Assembly (NCBI GenBank): GCA_029260655.1
Contig: JAJDCU010000071.1
Coordinates: 18,548-82,547, forward strand
Length of the DNA: 64,000 bases
Direction: 5' to 3'
From: Phycisphaeraceae bacterium
Lineage (GTDB): Bacteria; Planctomycetota; Phycisphaerae; Phycisphaerales; Phycisphaeraceae
This document shows, piece after piece, positions 59,375 to 64,000 of this stretch (positions are counted from its first letter, which is position 1; each line of letters opens with the position of its first letter). Under the pieces are notes generated by a model. It was not told the DNA's origin. It worked only from the letters and a program-made list of their open reading frames with translations, and searched no databases. The translations under genes and the position numbers were made by a program.

Positions 59375-61722
59375 CGGGTCCCCCCCGGGCCTGGGCGTTG
59401 GGCGGGCGAATTCGCGTCGCTGCTGTCGACCTCGAAGTCGCGGACGCCGATCCCCGCCGACGCCAGCGCCGCCAGGGGCTTACCTTTCTCGTCGGGGCGC
59501 ACCTTGACGTGGACGGTCTGTCCGTTTCGGTCGGCCTCAAAACCGTCTAGCTGCAGTTGCTTCACGGCGTCGTCCAGACGGTCCGGGTCGATCCACAAAC
59601 GCAGCCCGGTCCTTAGCCCAATTGCCTGGGCCAATTGTCTGGGCCCACACGTCGTGACGACTTCCCCGCGCTCCATGACCAGCACACGGTCGGCCAAGGC
59701 CTCGACCTCGCGCAGGCGGTGGGAGGTGAAGAGGATCGCCTTGCCACGGTCCCGTTGATCGCAAAGGAGCTTGAGGAAGCTGTCACGTGCGGCGGCGTCG
59801 AGGTTGGCGGTCAGCTCATCCAGCATCAGTATTGGTGGGTCGGCCAGCAGCGCCGCTGCGAGCGCCAGGCGCTGCTTCATCCCGCCGGACAGCTCGCCGA
59901 CGCGCTTGGTTGCGTGCTCGGTCAGCCCGACCTCGGCGAACACAGCCGACACACGCCCGCCGCCGACGCGCTTGATCTTCGCGAAGAAGCTAAGCAATTC
60001 GGTGGCGCGCCAGTCGTCATAAAAGGCCAACTCCTGCGGCACGTACCCCACGCAGCGCTTGGCATCCTTGGGTCGGCGTCGTATGTCGAAACCGCTCAGG
60101 GCCACGGACCCCTTGCAGCGGACCAGCCCCAGCATGCAGCGGATCGCGGTGGTTTTGCCGGCGCCGTTTCGGCCCCACAGGGCGACGGCTTCCCCGGGGT
60201 GCAGGTCGAGGTTGAGCTTTTTGACAGCGGTGAGCCGGCCAAAGCGCTTGGTGATGTCGGATGCCACGAGTAGCGGCTTGGCGGGGTGATCGGCCGGGTC
60301 TGTGTTCTTCTTATCACGCACGGGTGTCAACTCAACAGCGGAGCTTGGTCGGGTCAGTGTTCCGGTCATCCCACACATCAGAAGCGCGGTGGCGGATAAA
60401 AGCAACCCCAACGCGGTTATAGCGGTCGGCCAGCCCGGGGCCGCGTCGCCGACCTCCGTCGGGATCGATACAGCCGTCATCCGCGGCGCGGTGTCCGTGA
60501 TCTTCGTCGGGGGCCGGAAAGTGGGGACGGCCTTGGCGGCGAGTTCGACCGCTTGCTGGACCGGGCTGAACAGGAACAGCCGGAGTTTGGGCTCGCGGTC
60601 CATGAGGTTCTCGAACAGGCTCCGGGCGAGATAGCTGGTGTCACCGATGCCGTCGGCTGTCAGGTCGAAGCCGGTGTAATCGCTCCAGAAATTGCCCCGC
60701 CCGTCGACGGTGAATTGGTTACCTTTGAGCTGGCCTGACCCGAGCACGGCGACCTGCTCGACGTTTTCCAGGAAGTTGTTGTCGATGAAGATATTTCGCT
60801 TGACCGACGGCATGAACGCCAGGCCGATGTCGTTGTAGGCCACGGCGTTATTGGTAAAGAGCTGGGTGACGTCGACCGACGCGGGGGAGTTGTCGAAGTA
60901 GATGCCGACGCGGTTCCCGGCGAACAGGTTGTCTTGGGCCTGGACCCCGTCGATCTCCTTGAGCCCGACGCCGTACCCGCTTGGGCCGCGGTTGCGGAGG
61001 AAGCGGTTACCCTCGATGACCAGACGTCTGCTGTACATCAGGAACGCGCCGACTGAGTTGCCTTCCAGGTGGTTGCCGATCAGCACGGTGTCGTCGCAGT
61101 ACATGAAATGCAGGCCGTAGCGCCCATCGGTGACGGTGTTGTCCCGGAGGGTGACGTTGTGCGAGAACCAGATGACGACGTCCCGGCTGTTGCGGACGGT
61201 GTTGTGTTCGATAACAGAGCCGGGCGAGTACCACAGCCGGATGCCGTCGCCCCTTCGCGGCACGGGCAGGTCCTTGCCGCCGATCCGGTTTCCACGGATG
61301 ATGCTGCCGGGGGCCTTCTTGAGATAGACGCCGAAGAGCACATCCTCGAAGACGTTGTCTTCGATCAGGACGCGTGGCGCAAGCACGGTGATGCCGGCGT
61401 TTTCGCGGTCCAGGCTCTTACCCGTGCCGCGGATGGTCAAACCTCGGATCGTGACGTCCGCCGCCTCGATCCTGACGACGTCACCCTGGCCGCCGCCTTC
61501 GATGACGACCCCGGGCTCGGCGACGAGCTCGACGGGTTGGCTGATCAGGATGGTTCCGTGGTAGGTCCCCGCCGGCACATGGATGACCGCGCCGGGCTGT
61601 GCGCTATCGATCGCGGCCTGGAGATTAAACGGCTCCGCGAAGGCCGGCGAAGCGACGGCTAAAGCTGCTGCGACAAAGGCACCGACAGCCAAGCGAGTCC
61701 AGATATTTAGACGATGTATCAT
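59371..61722 (-). CDS. nosDF: NosD-NosF fusion protein (periplasmic beta-helix + ABC ATPase)
   Basis: 783 residues. Signal peptide-like start MIHRLNIWTRLAVGAFVAAALA, then NosD (about 30-400): right-handed beta-helix repeats such as VIEHNTVRNSRDVVIWFSHNVTLRDNTV and NFWSDYTGFDLTADGIGDTSY, a NosD hallmark. One helix at ~430-450 (AITALGLLLSATALLMC) crosses the membrane. The C-terminus (about 485-783) is NosF: Walker A GRNGAGKTT (517-525), signature LSGGMKQR, Walker B ILMLDELTANLDA. NosD, NosF and NosY are usually separate proteins; here NosD and NosF are one chain. Other starts are ATG 61770 and GTG 61773; none has a strong ribosome site. Confidence 0.92.
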   Translation of the reverse strand: MIHRLNIWTRLAVGAFVAAALAVASPAFAEPFNLQAAIDSAQPGAVIHVPAGTYHGTILISQPVELVAEPGVVIEGGGQGDVVRIEAADVTIRGLTIRGTGKSLDRENAGITVLAPRVLIEDNVFEDVLFGVYLKKAPGSIIRGNRIGGKDLPVPRRGDGIRLWYSPGSVIEHNTVRNSRDVVIWFSHNVTLRDNTVTDGRYGLHFMYCDDTVLIGNHLEGNSVGAFLMYSRRLVIEGNRFLRNRGPSGYGVGLKEIDGVQAQDNLFAGNRVGIYFDNSPASVDVTQLFTNNAVAYNDIGLAFMPSVKRNIFIDNNFLENVEQVAVLGSGQLKGNQFTVDGRGNFWSDYTGFDLTADGIGDTSYLARSLFENLMDREPKLRLFLFSPVQQAVELAAKAVPTFRPPTKITDTAPRMTAVSIPTEVGDAAPGWPTAITALGLLLSATALLMCGMTGTLTRPSSAVELTPVRDKKNTDPADHPAKPLLVASDITKRFGRLTAVKKLNLDLHPGEAVALWGRNGAGKTTAIRCMLGLVRCKGSVALSGFDIRRRPKDAKRCVGYVPQELAFYDDWRATELLSFFAKIKRVGGGRVSAVFAEVGLTEHATKRVGELSGGMKQRLALAAALLADPPILMLDELTANLDAAARDSFLKLLCDQRDRGKAILFTSHRLREVEALADRVLVMERGEVVTTCGPRQLAQAIGLRTGLRLWIDPDRLDDAVKQLQLDGFEADRNGQTVHVKVRPDEKGKPLAALASAGIGVRDFEVDSSDANSPAQRPGPGGTR

Positions 61723-61812
61723 CCGTATACGCCCCGCCCGGGGTCGGTGTTCTGTCGCCCTCGACGCCATCACGTCGGCGTCGACGATCTTCGGTTTGGC
61801 CGGTGTCAGTTG

Positions 61813-62511
61813 CTAATCCGTACCGTCCCCCTGTGCCGGGGGGCTGTCGCCTGCGACGCTTTGCTGTTGCTTCTCTACCAACGGCTTGTAGGCCGCGCGG
61901 TGCCGCCACAGGGCGATAAGGATCACCACCGAAGCAATGGCCGCGAGGATCAGCCCGGGCCCGGCTGACGCAATGGTCTCGAACTGCCCGACCTTGCCCG
62001 TACCCAGCACAGGCGGGGTGAACGGTTTGATCGAACTGGACAGCGGCGCGGTAGGATCCAGGTTGTTCCCGAAGTAGGAAAGCCACAGGTGCAGGTCGAC
62101 CAGGAATCCGACCGGGAACAGGATCGCCGGCACCGAGAGCAGCGCGGCCCACTTGCTATGGATAAACACCGCGCCGAGCACCAGCAGCGACAACGCCGTG
62201 ATCATCATGACCGACAACGACCTTTCAAGCTGAGCCGCCTCATCGAGCTTGCGCATCCCGATGTAGTGGTTCAGTGAATCGATTTCATGGACGTCTCCGG
62301 TGAGGTGGTTGACGTAGCCTGTCACGTGCAAACCCCCAGGGTACTGCGGCGCGTTGAGCTGCATGAGCCAGAACGGCAGGAAGATCGACACGACCAGCAT
62401 CACCGCGGCCAGTACCAGCAGCGCCGTTGGCAGCAGGTACCGGCCACGGTGTGCGGCCCATTCATCCGCGGTGATCCGCGGACCGATTACTTTCTTAATC
62501 GCTTGATTCAT
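61813..62511 (-). CDS. nosB: NosB-like membrane protein of the nos operon
   Basis: 232 residues with about four membrane helices (near 27-50, 104-122, 124-146 and 180-204). After helix 1 comes an extracytoplasmic stretch PQYPGGLHVTGYVNHLTGDVHEIDSLNHYIGMRKLDEAA, rich in His, that could bind metal. LPFWLMQLNAPQYP and DLHLWLSYFGNNLD are other distinctive blocks. Its place directly after nosZ and its topology fit NosB, a conserved protein of clade II nos clusters whose function is unsettled. The symbol rests mainly on position and topology. Confidence 0.65.
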   Translation of the reverse strand: MNQAIKKVIGPRITADEWAAHRGRYLLPTALLVLAAVMLVVSIFLPFWLMQLNAPQYPGGLHVTGYVNHLTGDVHEIDSLNHYIGMRKLDEAAQLERSLSVMMITALSLLVLGAVFIHSKWAALLSVPAILFPVGFLVDLHLWLSYFGNNLDPTAPLSSSIKPFTPPVLGTGKVGQFETIASAGPGLILAAIASVVILIALWRHRAAYKPLVEKQQQSVAGDSPPAQGDGTD

Positions 62512-62520
62512 GGCGATATA

Positions 62521-64000
62521 TTACTCGGTTGCCGCGGCAACCTCGGTCGGCTTGACCAGCAGGTATCCGGTCATCTCCAGGTGCAGTGCCGAGCAGAATT
62601 CCGAGCAGTAGAACGTAAACGTTCCGGGTAGCTCGGCGTCAAACTCGATCGTCAGGTGCTCGCCAGCTTCCAGGCTGAGGTTGATGTTGTAACCGGGAAT
62701 AGCGAACCCGTGGGTCGCGTCCAAGGCACGCTCGACATTCGTGAGGTGCCAGATAACGTGGTCGCCCTGATTCACCTCGACGTGCTCGGGGTTGAAGTGG
62801 CTTCGGACGACTGACATGTAGACGTGGACGGTGTTGCCGTCACGCTCTACCCGCTCTTCGCCGGCCTTGACCGCGTTGGCCGAAGGCGACTGCGTGTGCG
62901 GGTCCCAGCCGATCTCGGGGTAGACCTCCCAAGGCTTGAGCTTGTCGGCCTTGATGATCTGAGCGTAGTGCGGCTCACCGATGCCCATGGGCATGTCGTA
63001 GAGCAACTGCATCTTGTCGCCGGGTTCGTTGATATCCAGGAGCTGGAAGTTCTGCGGCAGCAACGGCCCGGTCGTGAAGAACCGATCGACCGACCACTTG
63101 TTCAAAGCGACCAGGTACTTGCCGTCGGGGCTGACGGTGTCTCCCTCGGCGGCGGCGAGGTGGCCGATATTGTAGTGCACCGAGGTCTTTGCGGCGACCG
63201 ACCAGTCCGGCTCATCGTGCAGGTCCGAGTAAGCGCCGCCGAGCGTCCAGCGGGCGACCTGCGTGTCCAGGAACAGCGAGGTGTAGGCGTAGCCCTTGTC
63301 GTCGAACTGGGTGTGCAAGGGACCAAGGCCCACTTCCACCTGCGCCTCGACGACGGCGTCCTGATCCAGCACCGGCACGCCGTACTGATCGGGCGTCCAG
63401 TTCTTGTCAGCGATCGCTTTTTGTATCTTCTCGAAGCTGTAGATGGTGACGTGCGGATCGAGCTTGCCGGAGACCACGATGAATTCACCCTTGGGTGCGA
63501 CGTCCACGCCGTGAGGGCTCTTGGGCTCGGGTGCAAAGTACAGAAGGCCTTCGTCGATGCTGGTCTGAAGCGAGATCACGGGGAAGCCCTTGATTCGATC
63601 GAACTTGCCTGCTTCGTAGACCTTGGCGGCCTTCTCGAGGTTGATGATGTGCAGGTAATCGGCGTCGCGCTGTGAGGCGCCGGCTTCGAACGGGGCGTTG
63701 CCCGATTCGATTCCCCCGGTTGCCAGTTCGGTGTTGAACGAGTTGCCGAAGACCCAGCCATCGCTGACGAGTTTGCCAGCGTCAAAGATGTCCTGCCAGT
63801 AAGGCGGCAGCTCCATCGCAAACGATTTGTCCGGATCGATCCGGCCCTTCTCACGGTCGAACTTCCAGAACGTCACCGACCCGCGGTAGCTGTCGTTGTA
63901 TTCGTCGATCGGGGCGTAGTCCCAGCCCAAAGGCGTGGCGTACTGACCGCCCTCGATGACCCATTCGGTGTTGGGGGTGACCATGGTCCCGCCGTGATCG
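62521..64000 (-). CDS. nosZ: Nitrous oxide reductase, 5' end cut by window edge
   Basis: About 493 C-terminal residues are present; the frame is open to the right edge, so the signal peptide and N-terminus lie outside. The beta-propeller that binds CuZ shows SPHGVDVAPKGEFIVVSGKLDPH, GPLHTQFDDKGYAYTSLFLDTQVARW and HYNIGHLAAAEGDTVSPDGKYLVALNKWS. The C-terminal cupredoxin domain has the CuA site CSEFCSALHLEM (C-x3-C-x3-H-x2-M). It reduces N2O to N2 in the periplasm. The nosB-type neighbour suggests clade II, which is normally Sec-exported; this cannot be verified here. Confidence 0.96.
   Translation of the reverse strand, partial: DHGGTMVTPNTEWVIEGGQYATPLGWDYAPIDEYNDSYRGSVTFWKFDREKGRIDPDKSFAMELPPYWQDIFDAGKLVSDGWVFGNSFNTELATGGIESGNAPFEAGASQRDADYLHIINLEKAAKVYEAGKFDRIKGFPVISLQTSIDEGLLYFAPEPKSPHGVDVAPKGEFIVVSGKLDPHVTIYSFEKIQKAIADKNWTPDQYGVPVLDQDAVVEAQVEVGLGPLHTQFDDKGYAYTSLFLDTQVARWTLGGAYSDLHDEPDWSVAAKTSVHYNIGHLAAAEGDTVSPDGKYLVALNKWSVDRFFTTGPLLPQNFQLLDINEPGDKMQLLYDMPMGIGEPHYAQIIKADKLKPWEVYPEIGWDPHTQSPSANAVKAGEERVERDGNTVHVYMSVVRSHFNPEHVEVNQGDHVIWHLTNVERALDATHGFAIPGYNINLSLEAGEHLTIEFDAELPGTFTFYCSEFCSALHLEMTGYLLVKPTEVAAATE

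Noticed and set aside
1..64000. CRISPR arrays, tRNA or rRNA genes, transposases, phage genes
   Set aside because: I saw no regularly spaced direct repeats, cloverleaf-like sequence, or transposase or integrase motifs. A dedicated scan could still find a small RNA gene.

Overview
The window reads as a high-GC chromosome segment from a planctomycete, most likely of the class Phycisphaerae. The taxonomic reading is an inference. It rests on three secreted proteins that end in paired dockerin-like calcium repeats followed directly by a PEP-CTERM anchor, a Lys/Thr-extended HU protein, and nitrous oxide reductase genes of the nosB-containing (clade II) layout. I saw no rRNA, tRNA, CRISPR array or transposase gene.

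Layout. 1-20500 (almost all minus strand) is a surface-polysaccharide locus: glycosyltransferases of families GT2, GT4 and GT8-like, a sugar epimerase/reductase, a Gfo/Idh/MocA oxidoreductase, a hexapeptide acyltransferase, an O-antigen-ligase/polymerase-like membrane protein, a Wzx-type flippase and a large secreted Ig-like/glycoside-hydrolase-like protein. A FAD glycerol-3-phosphate dehydrogenase and an SGNH hydrolase are embedded in it. 20501-21077 is non-coding and holds two strong inverted repeats. 21078-34854 is a housekeeping stretch: lipoprotein, acetylornithine aminotransferase, HU, DnaK, pyruvate:ferredoxin oxidoreductase with a dihydroorotate-dehydrogenase-like partner, a dockerin/PEP-CTERM protein, a radical SAM enzyme and a small membrane-anchored protein.

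34941-53523 is a second glycan locus with a different export logic. It has an ABC exporter (Wzm/Wzt with a C-terminal glycan-recognition domain), at least six glycosyltransferases, two FkbM methyltransferases, three other methyltransferases, a polysaccharide deacetylase and a rare-looking fusion of a radical SAM/SPASM enzyme to a polysaccharide pyruvyl transferase. Most of these genes overlap by 1-4 bases, so 49431 down to 36954 is probably one translationally coupled operon. A shared TGTAACGGTT-like element sits 57-60 bases before the start codon of several transcription units here, suggesting one regulator or an ECF-type sigma factor.

53850-56513 holds an alpha/alpha-barrel protein and a third dockerin/PEP-CTERM protein behind a consensus promoter. 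56725-64000 (minus) is a nitrous oxide reduction operon, read from nosZ (cut by the window edge) through a nosB-like gene, a nosD-nosF gene fusion, nosY, nosL and a cytochrome c oxidase subunit III homologue with a c-type cytochrome domain inserted in its middle. Both the nosDF fusion and the COX3/cytochrome c hybrid are unusual. They suggest a compact version of the electron supply and copper-site maturation apparatus for N2O respiration.

Functions are assigned from motifs read by eye; no database search was possible.
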